Assembly (NCBI GenBank): GCA_903813345.2
Contig: CAIIXF020000037.1
Coordinates: 1 to 46,000, forward strand
DNA: 46,000 bases
Reading direction: 5' to 3'
Origin: Owenia fusiformis
Taxonomy: Eukaryota; Annelida; Polychaeta; Sabellida; Oweniidae
In this document: piece by piece, positions 24,226 to 36,518 of the stretch
Layout: each line of letters opens with the position of its first letter
Position numbering within the stretch: the first letter of the stretch is position 1
Position numbers and translations under genes: made by a program
The notes under the pieces: generated by a model
Database searches by the model: none
Told to the model about the DNA's origin: nothing
What the model saw: the letters and a program-made list of their open reading frames with translations, nothing else

Positions 24226-25796
24226 TATGAGGCCTAAAATTGTCTGCTAGTTGGCCAGAGACCAATATTCTAGCAGATTTTGAGAACAGAATCGATTTTT
24301 TTCGTTCTGCGTAGGGCAAACAATGATTTGAAATCACTTTCAACCATTCTGTGAGTATAAGAATGGTCATAAGAGGCCCGTGGAGGGTCTGGAATGAAAG
24401 AAAGCCCTCTGAAATTCCGTCAAAATTGCAGGTTATTTCTTCATTTTTTGCTAAAATTACATGATTTTCAGGGCCAATATCTCAGTGAAATTGCTACAAT
24501 GTAGCGATTTTTCATTTTTACAGGCTAGATACACGTGTCAGGTCGACAGAAACAGTAAGCATGTGTGATTTTCAAATTGCTACATTGTAGCAATATTTAT
24601 TTCAAAATACAGGTGTGAGGGAAACTGCAATTTAGTTAGATTTGGGCGAAAATGGCCAAATTTCAGTCAAAATCCTCGGGACACAGGCCCTTTGTCTTAG
24701 ATTTAGTCAATGATGCAACTCTTAGTAGAAGGTGTGCCATATAGGGAATGAAAGCTGTTTGTCAGACGTATCATTTTCTTCAATAAACTCATAGATAGTC
24801 AGGTTAGATTTGTGACGTCACAGTGGCGAAGTTAGACCAGCATATTTAGACGTATTTGGGGTAGGGCAAATTAACCCTTTCTAGCCTAAATGGATAAATT
24901 TTTCACATATTCAGCCAGTTCCGACGTTTTTATGCATTTTTGAACTAGAAATGATATTTTCTGCCAAAAAAAGTTGCAGAGACAAAAATCAGTGTGATGT
25001 CATAACACATTAATATGAGGCCTAAAATTGTCTGCTAGTTGGCCAGAGACCAATATTCTAGCAGATTTTGAGAACAGAATCGATTTTTTCGTTCTGCGTA
25101 GGGCAAACAATGATTTGAAATCACTTTCAACCATTCTGTGAGTATAAGAATGGTCATAAGAGGCCCGTGGAGGGTCTGGAATGAAAGAAAGCCCTCTGAA
25201 ATTCCGTCAAAATTGCAGGTTATTTCTTCATTTTTTGCTAAAATTACATGATTTTCAGGGCCAATATCTCAGTGAAATTGCTACAATGTAGCGATTTTTC
25301 ATTTTTACAGGCTAGATACACGTGTCAGGTCGACAGAAACAGTAAGCATGTGTGATTTTCAAATTGCTACATTGTAGCAATATTTATTTCAAAATACAGG
25401 TGTGAGGGAAACTGCAATTTAGTTAGATTTGGGCGAAAATGGCCAAATTTCAGTCAAAATCCTCGGGACACAGGCCCTTTGTCTTAGATTTAGTCAATGA
25501 TGCAACTCTTAGTAGAAGGTGTGCCATATAGGGAATGAAAGCTGTTTGTCAGACGTATCATTTTCTTCAATAAACTCATAGATAGTCAGGTTAGATTTGT
25601 GACGTCACAGTGGCGAAGTTAGACCAGCATATTTAGACGTATTTGGGGTAGGGCAAATTAACCCTTTCTAGCCTAAATGGATAAATTTTTCACATATTCA
25701 GCCAGTTCCGACGTTTTTATGCATTTTTGAACTAGAAATGATATTTTCTGCCAAAAAAAGTTGCAGAGACAAAAATCAGTGTGATGTCATAACACA
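24226..25796 (+). repeat. Module B copies 19-20
   Basis: The first copy has the T7 run, the second is standard. TTAA junction at 25010-25013. Confidence 0.85.
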
Positions 25797-25800
25797 TTAA

Positions 25801-26269
25801 GGTATGAGGTTCCATATCCATCCGCCAAAAGGTATGACCCCTATATAGTCCATTTAAAAACTTGTGGTTTTGTTCTAAATAACGCCATAGTTGGCTTCTA
25901 GGGTACCTAGTATGCCACTATTTGGTATCAAAATAAAGAGGAGGAGTTCAACTTTCATTTGAATTACGAAAATAGCGATGTAGGTCAAAAATAGTTCCGA
26001 CGTGAGCATGTTTATTACGCGTTTGCCCATCATATCAGAATTGAGGAAGTGGTAGCAAACGCGAGTCACAATAAATGGACGCTGATATCTCAAAAAGTAA
26101 CCTGACTCCCTATAATTTGATGTAGATCAATCGAACCCCTATATGAACAGGTACATTTTGATATATAACACTATGGGGGGTAAGCGTTTTATAGTTGGTC
26201 ACGAACGCCATATGTGCAAAGTATTGTTATTAATTTTCGAATTTGGTGTTGGATTACGGTACTCATACC
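25801..26269 (+). mobile_element. Module A copy 13
   Basis: Standard copy, TTAA-bordered, followed by one B. Confidence 0.8.
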
Positions 26270-26273
26270 TTAA

Positions 26274-27056
26274 TATGAGGCCTAAAATTGTCTGCTAGTT
26301 GGCCAGAGACCAATATTCTAGCAGATTTTGAGAACAGAATCGATTTTTTCGTTCTGCGTAGGGCAAACAATGATTTGAAATCACTTTCAACCATTCTGTG
26401 AGTATAAGAATGGTCATAAGAGGCCCGTGGAGGGTCTGGAATGAAAGAAAGCCCTCTGAAATTCCGTCAAAATTGCAGGTTATTTCTTCATTTTTTGCTA
26501 AAATTACATGATTTTCAGGGCCAATATCTCAGTGAAATTGCTACAATGTAGCGATTTTTCATTTTTACAGGCTAGATACACGTGTCAGGTCGACAGAAAC
26601 AGTAAGCATGTGTGATTTTCAAATTGCTACATTGTAGCAATATTTATTTCAAAATACAGGTGTGAGGGAAACTGCAATTTAGTTAGATTTGGGCGAAAAT
26701 GGCCAAATTTCAGTCAAAATCCTCGGGACACAGGCCCTTTGTCTTAGATTTAGTCAATGATGCAACTCTTAGTAGAAGGTGTGCCATATAGGGAATGAAA
26801 GCTGTTTGTCAGACGTATCATTTTCTTCAATAAACTCATAGATAGTCAGGTTAGATTTGTGACGTCACAGTGGCGAAGTTAGACCAGCATATTTAGACGT
26901 ATTTGGGGTAGGGCAAATTAACCCTTTCTAGCCTAAATGGATAAATTTTTCACATATTCAGCCAGTTCCGACGTTTTTATGCATTTTTGAACTAGAAATG
27001 ATATTTTCTGCCAAAAAAAGTTGCAGAGACAAAAATCAGTGTGATGTCATAACACA
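26274..27056 (+). repeat. Module B copy 21
   Basis: Standard sequence between A copies 13 and 14. Confidence 0.85.
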
Positions 27057-27060
27057 TTAA

Positions 27061-27529
27061 GGTATGAGGTTCCATATCCATCCGCCAAAAGGTATGACCC
27101 CTATATAGTCCATTTAAAAACTTGTGGTTTTGTTCTAAATAACGCCATAGTTGGCTTCTAGGGTACCTAGTATGCCACTATTTGGTATCAAAATAAAGAG
27201 GAGGAGTTCAACTTTCATTTGAATTACGAAAATAGCGATGTAGGTCAAAAATAGTTCCGACGTGAGCATGTTTATTACGCGTTTGCCCATCATATCAGAA
27301 TTGAGGAAGTGGTAGCAAACGCGAGTCACAATAAATGGACGCTGATATCTCAAAAAGTAACCTGACTCCCTATAATTTGATGTAGATCAATCGAACCCCT
27401 ATATGAACAGGTACATTTTGATATATAACACTATGGGGGGTAAGCGTTTTATAGTTGGTCACGAACGCCATATGTGCAAAGTATTGTTATTAATTTTCGA
27501 ATTTGGTGTTGGATTACGGTACTCATACC
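27061..27529 (+). mobile_element. Module A copy 14
   Basis: Standard copy, followed by one B. Confidence 0.8.
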
Positions 27530-27533
27530 TTAA

Positions 27534-28316
27534 TATGAGGCCTAAAATTGTCTGCTAGTTGGCCAGAGACCAATATTCTAGCAGATTTTGAGAACAGAAT
27601 CGATTTTTTCGTTCTGCGTAGGGCAAACAATGATTTGAAATCACTTTCAACCATTCTGTGAGTATAAGAATGGTCATAAGAGGCCCGTGGAGGGTCTGGA
27701 ATGAAAGAAAGCCCTCTGAAATTCCGTCAAAATTGCAGGTTATTTCTTCATTTTTTGCTAAAATTACATGATTTTCAGGGCCAATATCTCAGTGAAATTG
27801 CTACAATGTAGCGATTTTTCATTTTTACAGGCTAGATACACGTGTCAGGTCGACAGAAACAGTAAGCATGTGTGATTTTCAAATTGCTACATTGTAGCAA
27901 TATTTATTTCAAAATACAGGTGTGAGGGAAACTGCAATTTAGTTAGATTTGGGCGAAAATGGCCAAATTTCAGTCAAAATCCTCGGGACACAGGCCCTTT
28001 GTCTTAGATTTAGTCAATGATGCAACTCTTAGTAGAAGGTGTGCCATATAGGGAATGAAAGCTGTTTGTCAGACGTATCATTTTCTTCAATAAACTCATA
28101 GATAGTCAGGTTAGATTTGTGACGTCACAGTGGCGAAGTTAGACCAGCATATTTAGACGTATTTGGGGTAGGGCAAATTAACCCTTTCTAGCCTAAATGG
28201 ATAAATTTTTCACATATTCAGCCAGTTCCGACGTTTTTATGCATTTTTGAACTAGAAATGATATTTTCTGCCAAAAAAAGTTGCAGAGACAAAAATCAGT
28301 GTGATGTCATAACACA
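27534..28316 (+). repeat. Module B copy 22
   Basis: Standard sequence between A copies 14 and 15. Confidence 0.85.
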
Positions 28317-28320
28317 TTAA

Positions 28321-28789
28321 GGTATGAGGTTCCATATCCATCCGCCAAAAGGTATGACCCCTATATAGTCCATTTAAAAACTTGTGGTTTTGTTCTAAAT
28401 AACGCCATAGTTGGCTTCTAGGGTACCTAGTATGCCACTATTTGGTATCAAAATAAAGAGGAGGAGTTCAACTTTCATTTGAATTACGAAAATAGCGATG
28501 TAGGTCAAAAATAGTTCCGACGTGAGCATGTTTATTACGCGTTTGCCCATCATATCAGAATTGAGGAAGTGGTAGCAAACGCGAGTCACAATAAATGGAC
28601 GCTGATATCTCAAAAAGTAACCTGACTCCCTATAATTTGATGTAGATCAATCGAACCCCTATATGAACAGGTACATTTTGATATATAACACTATGGGGGG
28701 TAAGCGTTTTATAGTTGGTCACGAACGCCATATGTGCAAAGTATTGTTATTAATTTTCGAATTTGGTGTTGGATTACGGTACTCATACC
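28321..28789 (+). mobile_element. Module A copy 15
   Basis: Standard copy, followed by a T7-variant B and a normal B, the same local pattern as after copy 12. Confidence 0.8.
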
Positions 28790-28793
28790 TTAA

Positions 28794-30364
28794 TATGAGG
28801 CCTAAAATTGTCTGCTAGTTGGCCAGAGACCAATATTCTAGCAGATTTTGAGAACAGAATCGATTTTTTTCGTTCTGCGTAGGGCAAACAATGATTTGAA
28901 ATCACTTTCAACCATTCTGTGAGTATAAGAATGGTCATAAGAGGCCCGTGGAGGGTCTGGAATGAAAGAAAGCCCTCTGAAATTCCGTCAAAATTGCAGG
29001 TTATTTCTTCATTTTTTGCTAAAATTACATGATTTTCAGGGCCAATATCTCAGTGAAATTGCTACAATGTAGCGATTTTTCATTTTTACAGGCTAGATAC
29101 ACGTGTCAGGTCGACAGAAACAGTAAGCATGTGTGATTTTCAAATTGCTACATTGTAGCAATATTTATTTCAAAATACAGGTGTGAGGGAAACTGCAATT
29201 TAGTTAGATTTGGGCGAAAATGGCCAAATTTCAGTCAAAATCCTCGGGACACAGGCCCTTTGTCTTAGATTTAGTCAATGATGCAACTCTTAGTAGAAGG
29301 TGTGCCATATAGGGAATGAAAGCTGTTTGTCAGACGTATCATTTTCTTCAATAAACTCATAGATAGTCAGGTTAGATTTGTGACGTCACAGTGGCGAAGT
29401 TAGACCAGCATATTTAGACGTATTTGGGGTAGGGCAAATTAACCCTTTCTAGCCTAAATGGATAAATTTTTCACATATTCAGCCAGTTCCGACGTTTTTA
29501 TGCATTTTTGAACTAGAAATGATATTTTCTGCCAAAAAAAGTTGCAGAGACAAAAATCAGTGTGATGTCATAACACATTAATATGAGGCCTAAAATTGTC
29601 TGCTAGTTGGCCAGAGACCAATATTCTAGCAGATTTTGAGAACAGAATCGATTTTTTCGTTCTGCGTAGGGCAAACAATGATTTGAAATCACTTTCAACC
29701 ATTCTGTGAGTATAAGAATGGTCATAAGAGGCCCGTGGAGGGTCTGGAATGAAAGAAAGCCCTCTGAAATTCCGTCAAAATTGCAGGTTATTTCTTCATT
29801 TTTTGCTAAAATTACATGATTTTCAGGGCCAATATCTCAGTGAAATTGCTACAATGTAGCGATTTTTCATTTTTACAGGCTAGATACACGTGTCAGGTCG
29901 ACAGAAACAGTAAGCATGTGTGATTTTCAAATTGCTACATTGTAGCAATATTTATTTCAAAATACAGGTGTGAGGGAAACTGCAATTTAGTTAGATTTGG
30001 GCGAAAATGGCCAAATTTCAGTCAAAATCCTCGGGACACAGGCCCTTTGTCTTAGATTTAGTCAATGATGCAACTCTTAGTAGAAGGTGTGCCATATAGG
30101 GAATGAAAGCTGTTTGTCAGACGTATCATTTTCTTCAATAAACTCATAGATAGTCAGGTTAGATTTGTGACGTCACAGTGGCGAAGTTAGACCAGCATAT
30201 TTAGACGTATTTGGGGTAGGGCAAATTAACCCTTTCTAGCCTAAATGGATAAATTTTTCACATTTTCAGCCAGTTCCGACGTTTTTATGCATTTTTGAAC
30301 TAGAAATGATATTTTCTGCCAAAAAAAGTTGCAGAGACAAAAATCAGTGTGATGTCATAACACA
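28794..30364 (+). repeat. Module B copies 23-24
   Basis: The first has the T7 run. The second has a private A-to-T change at 30264 (CACATTTTCAG). Confidence 0.85.
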
Positions 30365-30368
30365 TTAA

Positions 30369-30837
30369 GGTATGAGGTTCCATATCCATCCGCCAAAAGG
30401 TATGACCCCTATATAGTCCATTTAAAAACTTGTGGTTTTGTTCTAAATAACGCCATAGTTGGCTTCTAGGGTACCTAGTATGCCACTATTTGGTATCAAA
30501 ATAAAGAGGAGGAGTTCAACTTTCATTTGAATTACGAAAATAGCGATGTAGGTCAAAAATAGTTCCGACGTGAGCATGTTTATTACGCGTTTGCCCATCA
30601 TATCAGAATTGAGGAAGTGGTAGCAAACGCGAGTCACAATAAATGGACGCTGATATCTCAAAAAGTAACCTGACTCCCTATAATTTGATGTAGATCAATC
30701 GAACCCCTATATGAACAGGTACATTTTGATATATAACACTATGGGGGGTAAGCGTTTTATAGTTGGTCACGAACGCCATATGTGCAAAGTATTGTTATTA
30801 ATTTTCGAATTTGGTGTTGGATTACGGTACTCATACC
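30369..30837 (+). mobile_element. Module A copy 16
   Basis: Standard copy, followed by three B modules. Confidence 0.8.
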
Positions 30838-30841
30838 TTAA

Positions 30842-33198
30842 TATGAGGCCTAAAATTGTCTGCTAGTTGGCCAGAGACCAATATTCTAGCAGATTTTGAG
30901 AACAGAATCGATTTTTTCGTTCTGCGTAGGGCAAACAATGATTTGAAATCACTTTCAACCATTCTGTGAGTATAAGAATGGTCATAAGAGGCCCGTGGAG
31001 GGTCTGGAATGAAAGAAAGCCCTCTGAAATTCCGTCAAAATTGCAGGTTATTTCTTCATTTTTTGCTAAAATTACATGATTTTCAGGGCCAATATCTCAG
31101 TGAAATTGCTACAATGTAGCGATTTTTCATTTTTACAGGCTAGATACACGTGTCAGGTCGACAGAAACAGTAAGCATGTGTGATTTTCAAATTGCTACAT
31201 TGTAGCAATATTTATTTCAAAATACAGGTGTGAGGGAAACTGCAATTTAGTTAGATTTGGGCGAAAATGGCCAAATTTCAGTCAAAATCCTCGGGACACA
31301 GGCCCTTTGTCTTAGATTTAGTCAATGATGCAACTCTTAGTAGAAGGTGTGCCATATAGGGAATGAAAGCTGTTTGTCAGACGTATCATTTTCTTCAATA
31401 AACTCATAGATAGTCAGGTTAGATTTGTGACGTCACAGTGGCGAAGTTAGACCAGCATATTTAGACGTATTTGGGGTAGGGCAAATTAACCCTTTCTAGC
31501 CTAAATGGATAAATTTTTCACATATTCAGCCAGTTCCGACGTTTTTATGCATTTTTGAACTAGAAATGATATTTTCTGCCAAAAAAAGTTGCAGAGACAA
31601 AAATCAGTGTGATGTCATAACACATTAATATGAGGCCTAAAATTGTCTGCTAGTTGGCCAGAGACCAATATTCTAGCAGATTTTGAGAACAGAATCGATT
31701 TTTTCGTTCTGCGTAGGGCAAACAATGATTTGAAATCACTTTCAACCATTCTGTGAGTATAAGAATGGTCATAAGAGGCCCGTGGAGGGTCTGGAATGAA
31801 AGAAAGCCCTCTGAAATTCCGTCAAAATTGCAGGTTATTTCTTCATTTTTTGCTAAAATTACATGATTTTCAGGGCCAATATCTCAGTGAAATTGCTACA
31901 ATGTAGCGATTTTTCATTTTTACAGGCTAGATACACGTGTCAGGTCGACAGAAACAGTAAGCATGTGTGATTTTCAAATTGCTACATTGTAGCAATATTT
32001 ATTTCAAAATACAGGTGTGAGGGAAACTGCAATTTAGTTAGATTTGGGCGAAAATGGCCAAATTTCAGTCAAAATCCTCGGGACACAGGCCCTTTGTCTT
32101 AGATTTAGTAAATGATGCAACTCTTAGTAGAAGGTGTGCCATATAGGGAATGAAAGCTGTTTGTCAGACGTATCATTTTCTTCAATAAACTCATAGATAG
32201 TCAGGTTAGATTTGTGACGTCACAGTGGCGAAGTTAGACCAGCATATTTAGACGTATTTGGGGTAGGGCAAATTAACCCTTTGTAGCCTAAATGGATAAA
32301 TTTTTCACATATTCAGCCAGTTCCGACGTTTTTATGCATTTTTGAACTAGAAATGATATTTTCTGCCAAAAAAAGTTGCAGAGACAAAAATCAGTGTGAT
32401 GTCATAACACATTAATATGAGGCCTAAAATTGTCTGCTAGTTGGCCAGAGACCAATATTCTAGCAGATTTTGAGAACAGAATCGATTTTTTCGTTCTGCG
32501 TAGGGCAAACAATGATTTGAAATCACTTTCAACCATTCTGTGAGTATAAGAATGGTCATAAGAGGCCCGTGGAGGGTCTGGAATGAAAGAAAGCCCTCTG
32601 AAATTCCGTCAAAATTGCAGGTTATTTCTTCATTTTTTGCTAAAATTACATGATTTTCAGGGCCAATATCTCAGTGAAATTGCTACAATGTAGCGATTTT
32701 TCATTTTTACAGGCTAGATACACGTGTCAGGTCGACAGAAACAGTAAGCATGTGTGATTTTCAAATTGCTACATTGTAGCAATATTTATTTCAAAATACA
32801 GGTGTGAGGGAAACTGCAATTTAGTTAGATTTGGGCGAAAATGGCCAAATTTCAGTCAAAATCCTCGGGACACAGGCCCTTTGTCTTAGATTTAGTCAAT
32901 GATGCAACTCTTAGTAGAAGGTGTGCCATATAGGGAATGAAAGCTGTTTGTCAGACGTATCATTTTCTTCAATTAACTCATAGATAGTCAGGTTAGATTT
33001 GTGACGTCACAGTGGCGAAGTTAGACCAGCATATTTAGACGTATTTGGGGTAGGGCAAATTAACCCTTTCTAGCCTAAATGGATAAATTTTTCACATATT
33101 CAGCCAGTTCCGACGTTTTTATGCATTTTTGAACTAGAAATGATATTTTCTGCCAAAAAAAGTTGCAGAGACAAAAATCAGTGTGATGTCATAACACA
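30842..33198 (+). repeat. Module B copies 25-27
   Basis: Three B modules in a row. Copy 26 has private changes at 32110 (C to A) and 32283 (C to G). Copy 27 has CAATTAAC, as copy 3 does. This is the most variable stretch of the array. Confidence 0.85.
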
Positions 33199-33202
33199 TT
33201 AA

Positions 33203-33671
33203 GGTATGAGGTTCCATATCCATCCGCCAAAAGGTATGACCCCTATATAGTCCATTTAAAAACTTGTGGTTTTGTTCTAAATAACGCCATAGTTGGCTTC
33301 TAGGGTACCTAGTATGCCACTATTTGGTATCAAAATAAAGAGGAGGAGTTCAACTTTCATTTGAATTACGAAAATAGCGATGTAGGTCAAAAATAGTTCC
33401 GACGTGAGCATGTTTATTACGCGTTTGCCCATCATATCAGAATTGAGGAAGTGGTAGCAAACGCGAGTCACAATAAATGGACGCTGATATCTCAAAAAGT
33501 AACCTGACTCCCTATAATTTGATGTAGATCAATCGAACCCCTATATGAACAGGTACATTTTGATATATAACACTATGGGGGGTAAGCGTTTTATAGTTGG
33601 TCACGAACGCCATATGTGCAAAGTATTGTTATTAATTTTCGAATTTGGTGTTGGATTACGGTACTCATACC
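33203..33671 (+). mobile_element. Module A copy 17
   Basis: Standard copy, preceded by a B with the CAATTAAC variant. Confidence 0.8.
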
Positions 33672-33675
33672 TTAA

Positions 33676-34458
33676 TATGAGGCCTAAAATTGTCTGCTAG
33701 TTGGCCAGAGACCAATATTCTAGCAGATTTTGAGAACAGAATCGATTTTTTCGTTCTGCGTAGGGCAAACAATGATTTGAAATCACTTTCAACCATTCTG
33801 TGAGTATAAGAATGGTCATAAGAGGCCCGTGGAGGGTCTGGAATGAAAGAAAGCCCTCTGAAATTCCGTCAAAATTGCAGGTTATTTCTTCATTTTTTGC
33901 TAAAATTACATGATTTTCAGGGCCAATATCTCAGTGAAATTGCTACAATGTAGCGATTTTTCATTTTTACAGGCTAGATACACGTGTCAGGTCGACAGAA
34001 ACAGTAAGCATGTGTGATTTTCAAATTGCTACATTGTAGCAATATTTATTTCAAAATACAGGTGTGAGGGAAACTGCAATTTAGTTAGATTTGGGCGAAA
34101 ATGGCCAAATTTCAGTCAAAATCCTCGGGACACAGGCCCTTTGTCTTAGATTTAGTCAATGATGCAACTCTTAGTAGAAGGTGTGCCATATAGGGAATGA
34201 AAGCTGTTTGTCAGACGTATCATTTTCTTCAATAAACTCATAGATAGTCAGGTTAGATTTGTGACGTCACAGTGGCGAAGTTAGACCAGCATATTTAGAC
34301 GTATTTGGGGTAGGGCAAATTAACCCTTTCTAGCCTAAATGGATAAATTTTTCACATATTCAGCCAGTTCCGACGTTTTTATGCATTTTTGAACTAGAAA
34401 TGATATTTTCTGCCAAAAAAAGTTGCTGAGACAAAAATCAGTGTGATGTCATAACACA
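33676..34458 (+). repeat. Module B copy 28
   Basis: Last B, with a private A-to-T change at 34427 (GTTGCTGAG). Confidence 0.85.
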
Positions 34459-34462
34459 TTAA

Positions 34463-34931
34463 GGTATGAGGTTCCATATCCATCCGCCAAAAGGTATGAC
34501 CCCTATATAGTCCATTTAAAAACTTGTGGTTTTGTTCTAAATAACGCCATAGTTGGCTTCTAGGGTACCTAGTATGCCACTATTTGGTATCAAAATAAAG
34601 AGGAGGAGTTCAACTTTCATTTGAATTACGAAAATAGCGATGTAGGTCAAAAATAGTTCCGACGTGAGCATGTTTATTACGCGTTTGCCCATCATATCAG
34701 AATTGAGGAAGTGGTAGCAAACGCGAGTCACAATAAATGGACGCTGATATCTCAAAAAGTAACCTGACTCCCTATAATTTGATGTAGATCAATCGAACCC
34801 CTATATGAACAGGTACATTTTGATATATAACACTATGGGGGGTAAGCGTTTTATAGTTGGTCACGAACGCCATATGTGCAAAGTATTGTTATTAATTTTC
34901 GAATTTGGTGTTGGATTACGGTACTCATACC
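34463..34931 (+). mobile_element. Module A copy 18, right edge of array
   Basis: Full-length copy whose CTCATACC terminus (34924-34931) is the last repeated base pair of the array. It is followed by CCAA and then non-array sequence, not by TTAA and B. It has the standard CTATATAGT, unlike copy 1. Confidence 0.8.
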
Positions 34932-34935
34932 CCAA
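34932..34935 (+). other. Right CCAA direct repeat bordering the large array
   Basis: Follows the CTCATACC end of A copy 18 directly and matches the four bases before A copy 1. Confidence 0.5.
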
Positions 34936-34976
34936 TAGAAATAGAGGAATTCCCGCGTCGAAATCAACATGGAGGA

Positions 34977-35832
34977 TAGTCATATAAATCCGACCGTTGT
35001 ATGCTGTTCTTCGATATTTCTTGTTCTTATTTGGATATTTATTTTTTATCATTTTCTTTGCATACACCGTCGTAGATATTATATGGAACAAATTGCGGTA
35101 AACGCTTTTCTGGCCTGTCTCGGTAACCATAGTTACCATACTATCCAAAGTCACACAAATTATCGAGTAATTATTTAGTTCCAACATTAAAGTGTTAAAT
35201 CTTACCTTAGACATGTAAAACGCTTGATAATTGACGAAATATGATCAATTGAATTATATTTTCATTATCGCCCGCCATGTTGCTGAATGCTGTTTCCGGT
35301 AGTCTAAATGTAAAACATGTATCGAAACGGAATCATAATTATTTATTACACAGAGATCGATTCCAAAGCCGTTCTCTTATACTTATTACTTTTCTCATTT
35401 TGAAACAATAACTTTTCCAAATAACTTCCCTTCTTAACGACACTGCTTCCCTTTCAACTGAATCTTCGTGTAACAAGTACTTATGATTTCGTTTGATATA
35501 GTTTTACATCTAGACTCAGATTAACCCGGAAGTGACCTTGGCATGGCAAAATGAAAAAATTTTAAAATTCAAGCGGCATGCTTATATGTCTTCAATTACC
35601 AAGCGTTTTACGTGTCTAAGGTAAGATTAAATACTTTATAGTTGAAGCAAAGACATTTATTTATCATTTGTGTGAATTTGGTTGGGTAGACAGGCCAGGA
35701 AAGCATTTCCCGCAATTTAGATGCGCGGAGTGTGTATGACCCTTGTATGCAAGAAAATAAGAAAAAATAAATATCCAAATCAGAAAAAATAACAACAAAT
35801 AACATCATACGAGGGTCAGATTTATATGACTA
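34977..35832. mobile_element. Inverted-repeat (foldback) element 1, arms ~250-270 bp
   Basis: The left arm 34977-35243 and right arm 35583-35832 are diverged inverted copies around a 339-bp centre. Matching anchors include TAGTCATATAAATC and its complement, TTGGATATTTATTTTTT, CTTTCCTGGCCTGTCT-like words, and TCTTACCTTAGACA with its complement at the inner ends. A 14-bp direct repeat with one mismatch, ACATGGAGGAYAGT, borders the structure at 34967-34980 and 35832-35845, overlapping the arm tips by a few bases, as a long target duplication might. Both arms keep the splice-donor-like word AAG|GTAAGA. No transposase is present. The 117-codon open frame on the minus strand crosses the array edge and is not a credible gene. 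Confidence 0.65.
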
Positions 35833-35845
35833 CATGGAGGACAGT

Positions 35846-36225
35846 TCCAAGTTCAAGAATATTGCTGCTTAAAAGCAACTTGGGAGCCGTACTGCCAGCT
35901 TTCGAAGGTAAGAATGATGCATGCATGTTACACAATCACCAAAGGTTAAAATGAAAGCATTCCATGGCCGGTACTTGCAGCGAGAACACAAATAATCTCA
36001 TGTGAAAGTTGGGATCGTTTCAATTTTCAAAATTTTTGTCAGTTGAAATTAGACTTTTGAATATTCTGATATTTGAATCGATGTTATTGATTTTCAATTT
36101 CATCACGATTTTCAATCATAATTCCTTGTTCATAATTTTCGTTAGGTCAATTACAAGGGGTCCAGGGGTCAATTAACCATCAGCGACTTTCAAGTCAGAT
36201 CCGGTCCCTGGGATAGTATGTATCC
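35846..36225. other. No gene seen
   Basis: Unique, AT-rich sequence between foldback element 1 and a small palindrome. GAAGGTAAGA near 35906 resembles a splice donor, but no adjacent reading frame supports it. Confidence 0.5.
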
Positions 36226-36254
36226 AACAGACCGAATATAATATTCGGTCTGTT
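36226..36254. repeat. Perfect 14-bp palindrome with 1-nt centre
   Basis: AACAGACCGAATAT, then A, then ATATTCGGTCTGTT. It could fold as a cruciform or hairpin. Function unknown. Confidence 0.75.
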
Positions 36255-36518
36255 ATGATTGATATATTTCCTGTGGAAATCGTGGTGATATTTTTTGCAC
36301 ATTAATTTCTCGTTTATTATAAGAATGTTCACCTTGAAAATTGGTGAATATGTTGAAGAGATGTTCATCTTAAACTAGAAGCAAAAATATTTGTATAAGG
36401 CGGGTACAAGTTGATATAAAATAATGAAATGTTCAGACTCACCAAAACTTCAGGATGTGTTCATAAGTAGATCGCGAAATCAATGTCAAGGACGTTTGAG
36501 TTCACGAGATCCAAACGA

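Larger units (their letters stand above)
4386..34931 (+). repeat. 30.5-kb composite tandem array of MITE module A and satellite module B
   Basis: Eighteen A modules (469 bp) and 28 B modules (783 bp) lie head to tail in one orientation, every internal junction carrying one TTAA. The basic A+B period is 1260 bp including both TTAAs, and an extra B adds 787 bp. The order is A-B with B-run lengths 1,1,1,1,1,2,1,2,5,1,2,2,1,1,2,3,1 and a final A. Expected length (18 x 473 + 28 x 787) agrees with the observed span. Copies are almost identical. Variants seen are a T7 instead of T6 run in four B copies, CAATTAAC for CAATAAAC in two B copies, loss of TA from CTATATAGT in two A copies, and six single-copy substitutions. 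No host gene lies inside. Array and assembly length may differ between individuals. Confidence 0.97.

Noticed and set aside
4386-34931. CRISPR array or other repeat-spacer system.
   Set aside because: Modules are hundreds of bases long with no variable spacers, and the context is eukaryotic.
4386-34931. Hammerhead ribozyme satellite or retrozyme.
   Set aside because: The core word CTGATGA with matching GAAA and cleavage site was not found on either strand of A or B.
34805-35214. Open frames crossing the right edge of the array (60, 69 and 117 codons).
   Set aside because: They join MITE sequence to unrelated flank or lie inside foldback arms, and no domain is seen.
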